The notes beneath the pieces are model-generated. The model did no database searches. It was not told where the DNA came from and saw only the letters and a list, made by a program, of their open reading frames with translations. A stretch of 64,000 nt of DNA from Streptomyces justiciae (GTDB lineage Bacteria; Actinomycetota; Actinomycetes; Streptomycetales; Streptomycetaceae), in assembly GCF_015163075.1 (NCBI RefSeq), contig NZ_JADDXU010000002.1, forward strand, positions 558,001-622,000, read 5' to 3'. Positions 18,759 through 27,672 of the stretch are shown here, one piece after another; the stretch's first letter is position 1, and every line of letters starts with the position of its first letter. The position numbers and the translations under genes are program-made.

Positions 18759-19598
18759 TCAGCGGATGCTCATGGCGTTGAGCAGCCGGAGCGAGGCGGC
18801 CGTCTCCGAACCCGGCTCGACGTTGTAGACGCACAGGGTCTGGTCGGTGTCGCCGGGCGGTTCGAAGGACTCGTAGGAGAAGCGCAGTTCGCCGACGAGG
18901 GGGTGGTAATAGTGCTTGGTGCCGTGGGTGCGGTGGAGGACCCGGTGGTCGTTCCACCAGCCGCTGAACTCGGGGCACTTCAGGGTGAGTTCGCCGACGA
19001 GGTCGGCCAACTGCCGGTCCTGCGGGTACCGTCCGGCCTCCAGGCGCAGCACGGCGACGGTGTCGGTGGCGATCTGCTCCCAGTCGCCGACGCGGGTACG
19101 GGCCTCGGGGTCGAGGAGGTAGTAGCGGGCCAGGTTGCGGCGGTTCGCGGGGAGCGCCTCGAAGTCGGTGAGGACCTCGCGGGCGAGGCGGTTGGCGGCC
19201 AGGACGTCGGTGCGGCGGCCGAGGACGAACGCGGGCACGTGGTCGAGGGTCTGGAGCATCAGGTGCAGGCCCGGCCGGACCCGCTGCGGGGCGACCGGGG
19301 CGCGGCGCGGTGCGGACGGGCGGGCCAGCAGGTCGGTGAGGTGCTCGCGCTCGGAGAGGTCGAGTTGCAGGGCGCGGGCGAGGGCCTCGACGACCTCGGG
19401 TGAGGGGTTCTGGGCGCGGCCCTGTTCGAGGCGGGTGTAGTACTCGGTGCTCACCCCGGCCAGGCGGGCCGCCTCGTCGCGGCGCAGGCCGGGGACCCGG
19501 CGGACTCGGCCGTCCTCGGGCAGCCCGGCCCGGTCGGGGGTGAGGCGGGCCCTGCGGGAGCGCAGGAAGTCGGCGAGTTCTCTGCCACGGTCGTCCAT
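18759..19598 (-). CDS. XRE-family regulator with MmyB-like ligand-binding domain
   Basis: 279 residues: N-terminal helix-turn-helix (about 10-80, with RRDEAARLAGVSTEYYTRLEQG), then the MmyB-type C-terminal domain (WWNDHRVLH, GELRFSYESF). ATG 19598 gives the usual MDDRGRELADFLRSRR start; the frame extends 60 codons further without similarity. MmyB-like regulators are commonly divergent from a short-chain dehydrogenase that they control, exactly the arrangement here with the gene at 19784. Repeated acctgcc elements lie between the two starts. Confidence 0.88.
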   Translation of the reverse strand: MDDRGRELADFLRSRRARLTPDRAGLPEDGRVRRVPGLRRDEAARLAGVSTEYYTRLEQGRAQNPSPEVVEALARALQLDLSEREHLTDLLARPSAPRRAPVAPQRVRPGLHLMLQTLDHVPAFVLGRRTDVLAANRLAREVLTDFEALPANRRNLARYYLLDPEARTRVGDWEQIATDTVAVLRLEAGRYPQDRQLADLVGELTLKCPEFSGWWNDHRVLHRTHGTKHYYHPLVGELRFSYESFEPPGDTDQTLCVYNVEPGSETAASLRLLNAMSIR

Positions 19599-19626
19599 GC
19601 GGTCCAGTCTGCCGAAGGCGGACGTG

Positions 19627-19678
19627 ACCTGCCCCGGCGTGGGTGGTCCTGCCAGTACCTGCCTCGCGGATACCTGCC
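19627..19678. promoter_or_regulatory. Three acctgcc direct repeats between XRE regulator and SDR
   Basis: acctgcc occurs at 19627, 19657 and 19672, so spacings are 30 and 15 bases; a related tcctgcc is at 19647. The repeats sit in the 185-base divergent promoter region and are candidate binding sites for the regulator. Confidence 0.4.
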
Positions 19679-19783
19679 CGGTCAGGGCACTTTCCGGCGC
19701 CCCGCGAGGGCCCGGCGGGCGGTTGTCTGGATGAGGGCCGCAGCGGCCCGCTGCATCTCTCATCGCTACGGAAGGCATCCCTC

Positions 19784-20554
19784 ATGACCACCTCCGCACT
19801 CCCCCTCTCCGGCCGTGTCGCGGTCGTCACCGGCGCCTCCAGCGGCATCGGTGAGGCCTCCGCCGAGCACCTGGCCGCGCTGGGCGCCCGGGTCGTCGTA
19901 CTGGCGCGTCGCGCCGGGCGGTTGGACGATCTGGTCGCCCGGATCGAGAAGAACGGCGGCCAGGCTCTCGCCCTCTCCGTGGACGTCACCGACGCGGCGG
20001 CGGTGCAGGCGGCGGCCGACCGGGTGGCGGCCGAACTCGGGGGCGCCGACCTGCTGTTCAACAACGCCGGCGTCATGCTCCCCGCTCCCGTCGAGGAGTT
20101 GGCCACGGAGCAGTGGCGGCAGCAGATCGACCTCAACGTAAACGGGCTGATGAACGCCATCGCGGCCTTCACGCCGCAATTGGTGAAGTCCGCCGCCGAG
20201 CGCGGTGTGGCCGACCTGATCAACACCTCGTCGATCGCGGCGCAGAACATCTTCCCGACGTTCGCCGTCTACTCCGCGACGAAGGCGTATGTCAGCCATC
20301 TCTCCCGGCATCTGCGGGCGGAGTTGGGCGCGAAGAACGTCCGTGTCTCGGCGCTGGAGCCCGGCATCGTCGGCACCGAGTTGCAGAGCCATGTCACGGA
20401 CGAGGGCGCCCGCGCCTGGCTGGACGGTGCCCGGGAGTCGATGGAGTGGCTCGTCCCGCGGGACATCGCCGAGACCGTCGGATTCATCGCGTCGCTGCCG
20501 CCGCGGGTGAACGTCCAGCAGGTCACGGTCATGCCGACCGGCCAGGCGAGCTGA
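19784..20554 (+). CDS. SDR family oxidoreductase
   Basis: A 256-residue classical short-chain dehydrogenase: TGASSGIG (16-23), NNAG (93-96), Ser150 and Y163-x3-K167. The ACGGAAGG ribosome-binding site lies upstream of ATG 19784. It is divergent from the MmyB-type regulator and is its likely target. Similar to enzymes annotated as NADP-dependent 3-hydroxy acid or serine dehydrogenases, but the substrate is not evident here. Confidence 0.87.
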   Translation: MTTSALPLSGRVAVVTGASSGIGEASAEHLAALGARVVVLARRAGRLDDLVARIEKNGGQALALSVDVTDAAAVQAAADRVAAELGGADLLFNNAGVMLPAPVEELATEQWRQQIDLNVNGLMNAIAAFTPQLVKSAAERGVADLINTSSIAAQNIFPTFAVYSATKAYVSHLSRHLRAELGAKNVRVSALEPGIVGTELQSHVTDEGARAWLDGARESMEWLVPRDIAETVGFIASLPPRVNVQQVTVMPTGQAS

Positions 20555-20604
20555 TCGCCACGACAAGGGCTCCCGGAGGCCTCGGCTCAATGTTGTGCAC
20601 TTTA

Positions 20605-20633
20605 TTGACGGCAGTCATCTGAGGGCCTAATTT
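20605..20633 (+). promoter_or_regulatory. Sigma-70-like promoter for MHS transporter
   Basis: TTGACG, 17-base spacer, TAATTT, in an AT-rich patch (tgcactttattgacg) unusual for this DNA. It lies about 80 bases before the transporter ATG. Confidence 0.4.
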
Positions 20634-20714
20634 CGCGGTGTCCTTCCCCGCTCATGAGAGACCGCTCTCCAGGGTCACCGCTCTCATGGCAGACCGCCTC
20701 CAAGGGAGACCGCG

Positions 20715-22067
20715 ATGCCCTCGTCCCCCGTCGCCGCACCGCCCACGGCCTCCGAACGAACCCGCCAGCTGCGCCGAGTGGCCCTCTCCGGGCTGCTCGG
20801 CACAGCCGTGGAGTTCTACGACTTCCTCGTCTACGGAACCGTCGCCGCGCTCGTCTTCGGCGAACTGTTCTTCCCGGGCGCCGATCCGGCCGTCGGCACG
20901 ATCGCCGCCTTCGGCACCTTCGCCGCCGGTTATGTCGCCCGACCGCTCGGCGGCGTCCTCTTCGGCCACTTCGGCGACCGGCTGGGCCGCAAGTCGATGC
21001 TGCTGCTCACGATGGGCCTGATGGGCGGCGCCAGTTTCCTCATCGGGCTGCTGCCCACGTACGAGACGATCGGCGTGTGGGCGCCGGTCCTGCTGATCGC
21101 CCTGCGCGTCGTCCAGGGCATCGCGATCGGCGGCGAGTGGGGCGGCGCCACCCTGATGGTCGTCGAGCACGCCGGGGAGCGGCGCCGCGGCCTGTGGTCC
21201 AGCTTCACGCAGATGGGAGCCCCGCTCGGCTCCCTGCTGTCCACGGCCGTCGTGGCGTACGTCGTGACGCTGCCGAAGGAGGAGTTCGCGGCCTGGGGCT
21301 GGCGGCTGCCGTTCCTGCTGAGCGTCGTCCTGCTCGGCGTCGGCATGTTCGTGCGGCTGAAGGTGGTGGAGAGCCCGCTGTTCGCCGAGGTGAAGAAGGA
21401 CAGCGCCGAGTCGCGGCTGCCGATCCTCGACGTGCTGCGCAACCCGCGCCCGGTGCTGTTGGCCTGCTGCGTGGGCATCGGCGCCTTCACCGCCCAGTCC
21501 CTGCTGACCAGTTACATGATCGCGTACGCCACCGGCATCGGATACGCCCGCCCGCAGGTGCTGGACGCCCTCACCGTCTCCGCCTGTGTCGCCCTCGTGG
21601 TGCTGCCGTGCGCCTCCGCGCTCTCCGACCGCGTCGGCCGCCGCCCGGTGGTCCTCGCCGGAGCCGTCGCCTCGGCCGCGCTCGCCTTCCCGGTGCTCTC
21701 GCTGGCCGACTCGAAGTCGCCGGGGCTGCTGATCCTGGCCGTGGTCCTCGGTCACGGCATCGCCCAGTCGACGATGTACGGCCCGCTGGGCGCGCTGCTC
21801 ACCGAGATGTTCGGCACCAAGGTCCGCTACACCGGCGCCTCGCTCGGCTACCAGGGCGCGACCCTCATCGGCGCCGGCTTCTCCCCCATGATCGCCGGCA
21901 GCCTGGTGGCGGGCAGCGGCAGCGGCGCGCCGGTCGCCTGGCTGCTCTGCGGCGGCGCCGCGATCACCGCGCTGACCGTGTGCTTCGTCCGCGAGACCCA
22001 CCGCACGACCCTCACCGAGCCCGCCGCACAGACCACCGCCCCCCACACGGAGGAGATCTCCGCATGA
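20715..22067 (+). CDS. MFS transporter, metabolite:H+ symporter (MHS) family
   Basis: The 450-residue, 12-helix importer shows MHS hallmarks: GTAVEFYDFLVYG in helix 1, GHFGDRLGRKSML after helix 2, and GGEWGGA in helix 5. Relatives import shikimate, citrate, proline/betaine or aromatic acids with protons. Its stop overlaps the start of the secreted hydrolase (ATGA at 22064-22067). The two may form an extracellular release and uptake pair, which is inference. Confidence 0.87.
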   Translation: MPSSPVAAPPTASERTRQLRRVALSGLLGTAVEFYDFLVYGTVAALVFGELFFPGADPAVGTIAAFGTFAAGYVARPLGGVLFGHFGDRLGRKSMLLLTMGLMGGASFLIGLLPTYETIGVWAPVLLIALRVVQGIAIGGEWGGATLMVVEHAGERRRGLWSSFTQMGAPLGSLLSTAVVAYVVTLPKEEFAAWGWRLPFLLSVVLLGVGMFVRLKVVESPLFAEVKKDSAESRLPILDVLRNPRPVLLACCVGIGAFTAQSLLTSYMIAYATGIGYARPQVLDALTVSACVALVVLPCASALSDRVGRRPVVLAGAVASAALAFPVLSLADSKSPGLLILAVVLGHGIAQSTMYGPLGALLTEMFGTKVRYTGASLGYQGATLIGAGFSPMIAGSLVAGSGSGAPVAWLLCGGAAITALTVCFVRETHRTTLTEPAAQTTAPHTEEISA

Positions 22068-23446
22068 CGACCCGTACCCGCACGGCGTCCGGGCTCGCAC
22101 TCCTGCTCGCCGTCGCCGCCCTGCCCACCTCGGCAGCGGCGGCCGCCCCGGAGACCAGTCACATCGAGGGCCAACTCCCCTCCGGCGCGGCGTACATGAT
22201 GGACGTGCCCGCCGACTGGAACGGCACCGTCCTGCTCTTCAGCCACGGCTACCGCCCCAAGGGCGCCCCCAACCCCGCCCAGAACGCCCCGGACGACTCC
22301 ACCAAGTCCCTTCTGCTGAAGCAGGGTTACGCCCTCGTAGGCTCCTCCTACGCGAGCACCGGCTGGGCGGTGACGGACGCGGTGCCGGACCAGCTCGCCA
22401 CTCTCGCCACCTTCAAGGACCGCTTCGGGGCGGCTCGCCGGACCATCGCGTGGGGGCAGTCGTACGGCGGGCTCGTCACCACCGCCCTCGCCGAGCGCGC
22501 CCCACGGCGCATCGACGGTTCCCTGGCGATGTGCGGACTCGTCCACGGCGGCGTCGCCAACTGGAACAACACCCTCGACCCGGTCTTCGCCCTCAAGACG
22601 CTGCTCGCGCCGGACTCCGGCATCCCGCTCGTCGACTTCCCGGACCAGGCCGCGGCCACCGACGCCGCCAACACCCTGACGTCCGCGGTGGATTCGGCCC
22701 AGGCCACGGCCGCGGGGCGGGCCCGCATCGCGCTGGCCGCCGCCCTGCACAACATCCCGGGCTGGAACGACCCCTCCCAGCCCCGGCCCGCCGAGACCGA
22801 CTGGGACAGCCGGGAGGCCAACCAGTACGGCGCCCTCAAGGGCCTGGTGCAGCTCCCCGCGTTCAGCTGGCGGCTGGAGGCCGAGACCCGGGCGGGCGGG
22901 AACATGTCCTGGAACACCGGGGTGGACTACGCGCGGCTCCTCGGGAAGTCCTCCGTCCGCAAGGAGGTCACCGAGCTGTACAAGAAGGCGGGTCTGTCGC
23001 TGCGCGCGGACCTCGCCACCCTCAACAAGGCGCCGCGGATCGCCGCCGACCCGTCCGCCGTCGCCTGGATGAGCGGCACGAGCGCCTTCACCGGCAAGCT
23101 GACCAAGCCGCAGCTGGACATCCACACCATCGGCGACGCTCTCGTCCCGGTCCAGACGGAGAGCGCCCTCAAGCGCACGGTCACCGCCGCCGGAACGTCG
23201 GCCCTGCTACGGCAGGCGTACGTCGACAACGCCGGCCACTGCACGTTCAGCCCGGCCGAACAGCTCGGCGCCCTGCACACGCTGGAGGACCGCATCGGCA
23301 CGGGCAAGTGGCGGGGCACGGACGCGGCGTCCCTCAACTCCCGTGCCACGGCGGCCGATCCCACGACTCCGGCCCGCTATGTGACGTACCGCCCGACGCC
23401 GTACCTGCGCCCCTACGACCTCGCGCACCCGGGCGACGGCCGGTAG
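22064..23446 (+). CDS. Secreted alpha/beta hydrolase
   Basis: 460 residues with a Sec signal peptide ending near AAAAAP and an alpha/beta-hydrolase core. The nucleophile elbow is WGQSYGG (G-x-S-x-G, near residue 130), and the C-terminal DNAGHCTF holds the probable catalytic His. It starts inside the stop codon of the MHS transporter, so the two are translationally coupled. Likely an esterase or peptidase acting outside the cell; substrate unknown. Confidence 0.8.
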   Translation: MTTRTRTASGLALLLAVAALPTSAAAAAPETSHIEGQLPSGAAYMMDVPADWNGTVLLFSHGYRPKGAPNPAQNAPDDSTKSLLLKQGYALVGSSYASTGWAVTDAVPDQLATLATFKDRFGAARRTIAWGQSYGGLVTTALAERAPRRIDGSLAMCGLVHGGVANWNNTLDPVFALKTLLAPDSGIPLVDFPDQAAATDAANTLTSAVDSAQATAAGRARIALAAALHNIPGWNDPSQPRPAETDWDSREANQYGALKGLVQLPAFSWRLEAETRAGGNMSWNTGVDYARLLGKSSVRKEVTELYKKAGLSLRADLATLNKAPRIAADPSAVAWMSGTSAFTGKLTKPQLDIHTIGDALVPVQTESALKRTVTAAGTSALLRQAYVDNAGHCTFSPAEQLGALHTLEDRIGTGKWRGTDAASLNSRATAADPTTPARYVTYRPTPYLRPYDLAHPGDGR

Positions 23447-23447
23447 T

Positions 23448-24032
23448 TCAGTCGACCGGGAGCGCGGGGCACCCCTCGTCGGACCCGCCGGCGTGCCATC
23501 CGCTGCCGTCGGTCACCTCGACGGTGACCGGGGCGGCGGACGGGGCGGTGACCCGGTGGGCCGCCGCGGCCGTGCAGATGACCTGCCGGGTCGCCATGCG
23601 GGTCAACGGGCCGGTGCCGAGAGGCAGTCGGAGGGTGAGCCGGTCGCCCCGCACGTCGGCGGTGGGCTCGTCGGTCGGTGTCTGCCATTGCAGGTCGGTG
23701 GGTGCGTCGGTCGGCGGCTCGCTGGGGGCCGACGTCGGTGATGCCGGTACCGACCGCCGCCCCCGGATCGCCGTGGTCAGACGCTTCCCCGCCTCCCCGG
23801 GCGTCGGCCCGCGCAGCAGCAACCGCACCGCTTCCCCGGCGTCCCCGGGCCACGCGGTCGTGCGCGGGACCGCGACGAGTGTGCCGTCGCGGACGAAGTA
23901 GACCGGCGTGACCGGCCTGATCCCGCTCGCGGGCTCACCGGCCTCCACCACGCCGGTCGTGGGGATGTCGCAGGACGCGAGCGCGAGAAGCGCCGGCACC
24001 GCGAGCAGCGCGAGGCGGCGTGCGGCCTTCAT
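23448..24032 (-). CDS. Lipoprotein with GerMN-like domain, third gene of AfsQ-like operon
   Basis: 194 residues with a signal peptide and lipobox LASC. The mature part (VTPVYFVRDGTLVAVPR, EAVRLLLRGPTPGEA) resembles a GerMN domain as found in LpqB-type proteins. A Pro/Thr/Ser-rich insert follows at about residues 98-125. The gene overlaps the histidine kinase stop by 4 bases and is cotranscribed. An accessory extracytoplasmic sensor for the kinase is a reasonable inference from position. Confidence 0.78.
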   Translation of the reverse strand: MKAARRLALLAVPALLALASCDIPTTGVVEAGEPASGIRPVTPVYFVRDGTLVAVPRTTAWPGDAGEAVRLLLRGPTPGEAGKRLTTAIRGRRSVPASPTSAPSEPPTDAPTDLQWQTPTDEPTADVRGDRLTLRLPLGTGPLTRMATRQVICTAAAAHRVTAPSAAPVTVEVTDGSGWHAGGSDEGCPALPVD

Positions 24033-25498
24033 GACGGGTGCTCCTCGGACAACTCGTCCCGCTGCAAAGGAAGTTCTACGGTGAAGACGGCGCCGCCCGC
24101 CGGATGGTTCGCCGCGCGGACGGTGCCGCCGTGGATGCGGACGTTCTCGGCGGTGATCGCCAGGCCGAGGCCACTGCCCTCGGAACGGCTGCGGGCGGTG
24201 TCGGACTTGTAGAACCGCTCGAAGACATGCGGCAGGACGTCGTCCGGGATGCCGGGCCCGCTGTCGCGCACCTCGATGACGGCCTCGCGTTCGCCGGAGC
24301 CGTGCACGTCCAGGCGTACGCGCACCGGTTCGCTGCCGTGCTTGAGCGCGTTGCCGACCAGGTTGGCGACGACCACGTCGAGGCGCCGCGGGTCCACGCG
24401 TCCGCGGGCGGTGTGAGGGGGCGGCAGTTCTGTGTCGACCCTGTCCGACCAGCCGCGGGCGGCGAGCGTGCGCCGGATCGACTCGGCGAGGTCGATCTCG
24501 TCGAGGTGCAGCACCGCCGCTCCCGCGTCGAATCTGGACATCTCCATCAAGTCGTCGACGAGTCGGGTGAGTTTGACGGTCTCCTCGCTGATCAGCCGGA
24601 CCGCGGTGGCCGTGTCGGGGTCCAGCCGGGCGGCGTCCTCGTCCAGGACGTCGGTGACGGCCGACATCGCGGCGAGCGGCGTGCGCAGTTCGTGCGAGAC
24701 GTCCGCGGCGAAGCGCCGGGCCCGTGCCTCCATCTCGCGCAGTTCCGCCACCGACGTCTCCAGCGCGGCGGCCGTCTCGTTGAACGCGTGGGACAGTTCG
24801 GCGAGTTCGTCGGAACCGTTGACGTCGAGCCGGGTGTCGAGGCGGCCCTCGGCCATCCGCCGGGTGGCCTGCCGGAGCGCCCGCACCGGGACGAGCACAC
24901 CCCGGGCGGCGAACAGCGCGAGCACCACGGCGAGGCCCAGGGCCGGCACCATGGCCCGCTCGACGGCGCTGACCAGGGCGTCGACGGAGGCCTGTTCCGT
25001 GGTCTGCGGCACGACGAGGAACACCCGGACGCCGGACGCCAGCCGGGACCCGTCCGGGTCGCCGAAGGTGACCGACATGCCGACGACGAGGGACGTACGG
25101 CCGCCCTCGCTCACCCGCTGGAAGACGGTGGCCCGGCTGGTGGCGACGGCCGTGCGGACGGCGGGCGTCAGCTCGGCGAAGCGGTCACCGGGCACGGAGG
25201 AGGCGCTCAGCTCCCGGTACGTCACCAGCACCCGCCAGCTGCCCGACGCGTCGGCCGCCGCGACGTCCGTCGCGAACCTCCGCAGCGCCGACTCGCCCGG
25301 AGGGTAGGGGAGTTCGGGGGCCCGCTCGCTCAACCGCGCCCGCAACTGCCCGATCACCGCGTCCTGGCTCTGCTGGAGGACTCCGATGCGGGCCTCCCGG
25401 AAGGTCAGCGCGCCGGTCGTGGCGGCGGCGACACCGGCGACCAGCCCGAAGGCGACGACGAGGCGCGGCCGCAGCCCGCGCAGTACGCGGCGCTTCAC
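24029..25498 (-). CDS. AfsQ2-like sensor histidine kinase
   Basis: 489 residues: transmembrane segments at about 13-33 and 183-203 flank an extracytoplasmic domain. HAMP follows at about 200-255, then HisKA with His269 in FAADVSHELRTPL. The HATPase domain has an N-box (NLVGNALKHGSE) and GSGLGLAI. It overlaps the response regulator start and the lipoprotein start by 4 bases each. The arrangement and sequence resemble the AfsQ1/AfsQ2 class; the signal is unknown. Confidence 0.9.
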   Translation of the reverse strand: MKRRVLRGLRPRLVVAFGLVAGVAAATTGALTFREARIGVLQQSQDAVIGQLRARLSERAPELPYPPGESALRRFATDVAAADASGSWRVLVTYRELSASSVPGDRFAELTPAVRTAVATSRATVFQRVSEGGRTSLVVGMSVTFGDPDGSRLASGVRVFLVVPQTTEQASVDALVSAVERAMVPALGLAVVLALFAARGVLVPVRALRQATRRMAEGRLDTRLDVNGSDELAELSHAFNETAAALETSVAELREMEARARRFAADVSHELRTPLAAMSAVTDVLDEDAARLDPDTATAVRLISEETVKLTRLVDDLMEMSRFDAGAAVLHLDEIDLAESIRRTLAARGWSDRVDTELPPPHTARGRVDPRRLDVVVANLVGNALKHGSEPVRVRLDVHGSGEREAVIEVRDSGPGIPDDVLPHVFERFYKSDTARSRSEGSGLGLAITAENVRIHGGTVRAANHPAGGAVFTVELPLQRDELSEEHPS

Positions 25499-26187
25499 GG
25501 GGCGGCGAAGCGGTAGCCGAAACCGCGGACCGTGTGGATGTACCGGGGTGCGCGGGGCGGTTCGGACATCTTCGTGCGCAGCCGCTTGACGCAGGCGTCC
25601 ACCAGCCGGGCGTCACCGTGGAAGTCGTGCTCCCAGACGGCCTCCAGCAGCTGCTGACGGCTGAACACCCGGCCCGGCGAGGCGGAGAGCGTGAGCAGCA
25701 ACCGCAGTTCGGAAGGGGCGAGCGCGATCGGTTCGCCACCCAGACTGACCGTCAACCCGGCCCGGTCCACGGACAGTTCACCGTAGGTGTCGATCTTCGG
25801 CAGCCCTTCGCCGGCGGGCACACCGCCCGAGCGGCGCAGGACGGCGCGGATGCGGGCGTCGAGCACCCGGGCGGTCACGGGTTTGACGACGTAGTCGTCG
25901 GCTCCCGCCTCAAGACCGATGACGATGTCCACCTCGTCGCCGCGGGCCGTGGCCATGACGATCGGCAGCGCCTGGTCGACGGCGCGTATCGCGCGGCAGA
26001 CGTCGAGTCCGGTCATGCCGGGCAGCATCAGATCGAGGACCACGATGTCCGGCCGGAACGACCGCAGTTGCGCCAGTCCCTCCTCCCCCGTCGAGGCGGC
26101 GGCGACATCGTGGTTCTGGCGGCGCAGGGCCAGGGCGACGCCCTCGCGGACGGCACGGTCGTCTTCGATCAACAGCACACGTGGCAT
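25495..26187 (-). CDS. AfsQ1-like OmpR-family response regulator
   Basis: 230 residues: receiver domain with acidic pair E8-D9-D10, phosphoacceptor Asp52 (VVLDLMLPG) and Lys in DDYVVKPV. The C-terminal winged helix has SRQQLLEAVWEHDF and the DARLVDACVKRLR recognition helix. It closely resembles AfsQ1 as I know it. ATG 26187 gives the canonical MPRVLLIEDD start. A GTTAC-N6-GTTAT element 38-53 bases upstream fits the reported AfsQ1 site and suggests autoregulation plus control of the divergent DUF3152 gene. Confidence 0.9.
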   Translation of the reverse strand: MPRVLLIEDDRAVREGVALALRRQNHDVAAASTGEEGLAQLRSFRPDIVVLDLMLPGMTGLDVCRAIRAVDQALPIVMATARGDEVDIVIGLEAGADDYVVKPVTARVLDARIRAVLRRSGGVPAGEGLPKIDTYGELSVDRAGLTVSLGGEPIALAPSELRLLLTLSASPGRVFSRQQLLEAVWEHDFHGDARLVDACVKRLRTKMSEPPRAPRYIHTVRGFGYRFAAP

Positions 26188-26224
26188 GGGCTCAGTATCC
26201 ACAAGGGCACCACCAGCCACGGGA

Positions 26225-26240
26225 GTTACCCTTTCGTTAT
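26225..26240. promoter_or_regulatory. AfsQ1-like box, GTTAC-N6-GTTAT
   Basis: GTTAC (26225-26229) and GTTAT (26236-26240) are direct repeats separated by 6 bases. They match the AfsQ1 consensus GTnAC-n6-GTnAC at all but the final base. The element lies between the response regulator and the divergent DUF3152 gene. Confidence 0.6.
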
Positions 26241-26280
26241 CCGCCGGGCCAGGTCCGATCACATGGCGATCACAACGTGA

Positions 26281-27132
26281 GTGACCGTGACCAAGCACAA
26301 GCGAAAACCCGTCAGCAGCCATCGCCGCAGGGGCTCCGCGCCCGCCCCCGCACGGCGTGGCAGAGGCCGACTGGCGGTCGGACTGGCCGCGTTGACCGTC
26401 CTCGGGGCCGTCGGCTGCACGGTGGTGGCATGGCCGCGGTCGGGCCCGCCACCGCGATCCTCGGACAACTCCCTGTCGGAGCCGACCAGACGCCCGTCAC
26501 CGGCTCCGACTCCGAGCAGCACGCCCCGACCTGAAACCTCCCCGAGCGCCTCGAAGCCCCCTGCCCTCCCCCGGCAAGGTCCCGGAACGTACGTCACGGC
26601 ACCGGGCGGGAGCGCAAGAGTCGGCGAGGGAACGCCGTTTCGCTACCGGGTCGAGGTGGAGAAGAACATCGACCTGTCCGCCACGGAGACCGCCGAGGCG
26701 GTGGACCGCATCCTCGGCGACCCCCGTGGCTGGACCGCCGACGGGCACTCGGCGTTCCAGCGGGTCGCCGACGGCCCCACCGACTTCGTCGTCCGCCTCG
26801 CCACGCCCGCGACCGTCGACGCCGTCTGCGGGCAGAGCGGCCTCGACACGGGCGGCAAGTACAACTGCTCGGCGAACGACCAGGTCATGGTCAACCTCGA
26901 CCGCTGGGTGCTGGCGACCCCGGTCTACGCCAAGGACGTCACCGCCTACCGCGCCCTGATCATCAACCACGAGGTGGGCCACTTCCTCCACCACGGCCAT
27001 GTCACCTGCCCCGGCAAGGGCAAGCCGGCCCCCGCGATGATGCAGCAGATCAAGGGCATGCACGGCTGCGTCCCCAACGTCTGGCCGTACGACGCCGAGG
27101 GCCGGCTCATCACCGGCCCCGCCGCCCCGTGA
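26281..27132 (+). CDS. DUF3152 domain protein, predicted extracytoplasmic zinc metalloprotease
   Basis: 283 residues: basic N-terminus, one membrane segment (about 32-52), a Pro/Ser/Thr-rich linker (53-100) and the DUF3152 domain. The domain carries H230-E231-V-G-H234 with H240 following, a metzincin-like zinc site, and several Cys that could form disulfides. GTG 26281 is the first start; GTG 26287 is also possible. It is divergent from the AfsQ-like operon across 93 bases containing the AfsQ1-like box. Substrate unknown. Confidence 0.8.
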   Translation: MTVTKHKRKPVSSHRRRGSAPAPARRGRGRLAVGLAALTVLGAVGCTVVAWPRSGPPPRSSDNSLSEPTRRPSPAPTPSSTPRPETSPSASKPPALPRQGPGTYVTAPGGSARVGEGTPFRYRVEVEKNIDLSATETAEAVDRILGDPRGWTADGHSAFQRVADGPTDFVVRLATPATVDAVCGQSGLDTGGKYNCSANDQVMVNLDRWVLATPVYAKDVTAYRALIINHEVGHFLHHGHVTCPGKGKPAPAMMQQIKGMHGCVPNVWPYDAEGRLITGPAAP

Positions 27133-27155
27133 CACCGCGCCCGCCGAGGTCCCCG

Positions 27156-27506
27156 CTACCTCTGCTGCTTCGCCTCCCCCTGTGCCGCCTGGAGGTCGGC
27201 GAGCAGTTCGGCCTGGCCGGCCAGGACGCCGGAGAGGATGGTGCGGGCCACGCGGAGCAGCTCCACGACGTGCGGGCTGGTCAGCGAGTAGTAGACGGTC
27301 GAGCCCTCCTTGCGCGTCACGACCAGGTTGGCCCGCCGCAGCACGGCCAGCTGCTGGGAGAGGTGGGCGGGCTCGATGCCGACCTCGGGCAGCATCTCGG
27401 CGACGGCGTGCTCGCGCTCGCTCAGCAGTTCCAGGACCCGGATGCGGGCCGGGTGGCCGAGCGTCTTGAAGAACTCGGCCTTCAGTTGGTACAGCGGCGT
27501 ACTCAC
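27156..27506 (-). CDS. ArsR/SmtB-family regulator
   Basis: A 116-residue winged-helix protein. PLYQLKAEFFKTLGHPARIRV opens the domain, and recognition-helix region EPAHLSQQLAVLRRANLVV follows. It lacks the CxC metal motif of ArsR, so it is probably not a simple metal sensor. GTG 27506 with GGAGG upstream gives the typical start. It lies downstream of, and on the same strand as, the SulP transporter cluster, which it probably regulates through the AT-rich repeat near 29956. Confidence 0.85.
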   Translation of the reverse strand: MSTPLYQLKAEFFKTLGHPARIRVLELLSEREHAVAEMLPEVGIEPAHLSQQLAVLRRANLVVTRKEGSTVYYSLTSPHVVELLRVARTILSGVLAGQAELLADLQAAQGEAKQQR

Positions 27507-27672
27507 CCTGCCGTCGCCTCCCCGGTGCGGCAGCACGGCCCCGTCGGCCGGCCCCCGGCCCCTCGCGTCCACCCACTCGTCACGTCCATGCGCCCCATCC
27601 TCGCCTGTGCGCCCGACAGCACCGAATCAGACCCGGTCGCCGGGGTCCGCGCCCCGTCCGCGTCGCCACCGG

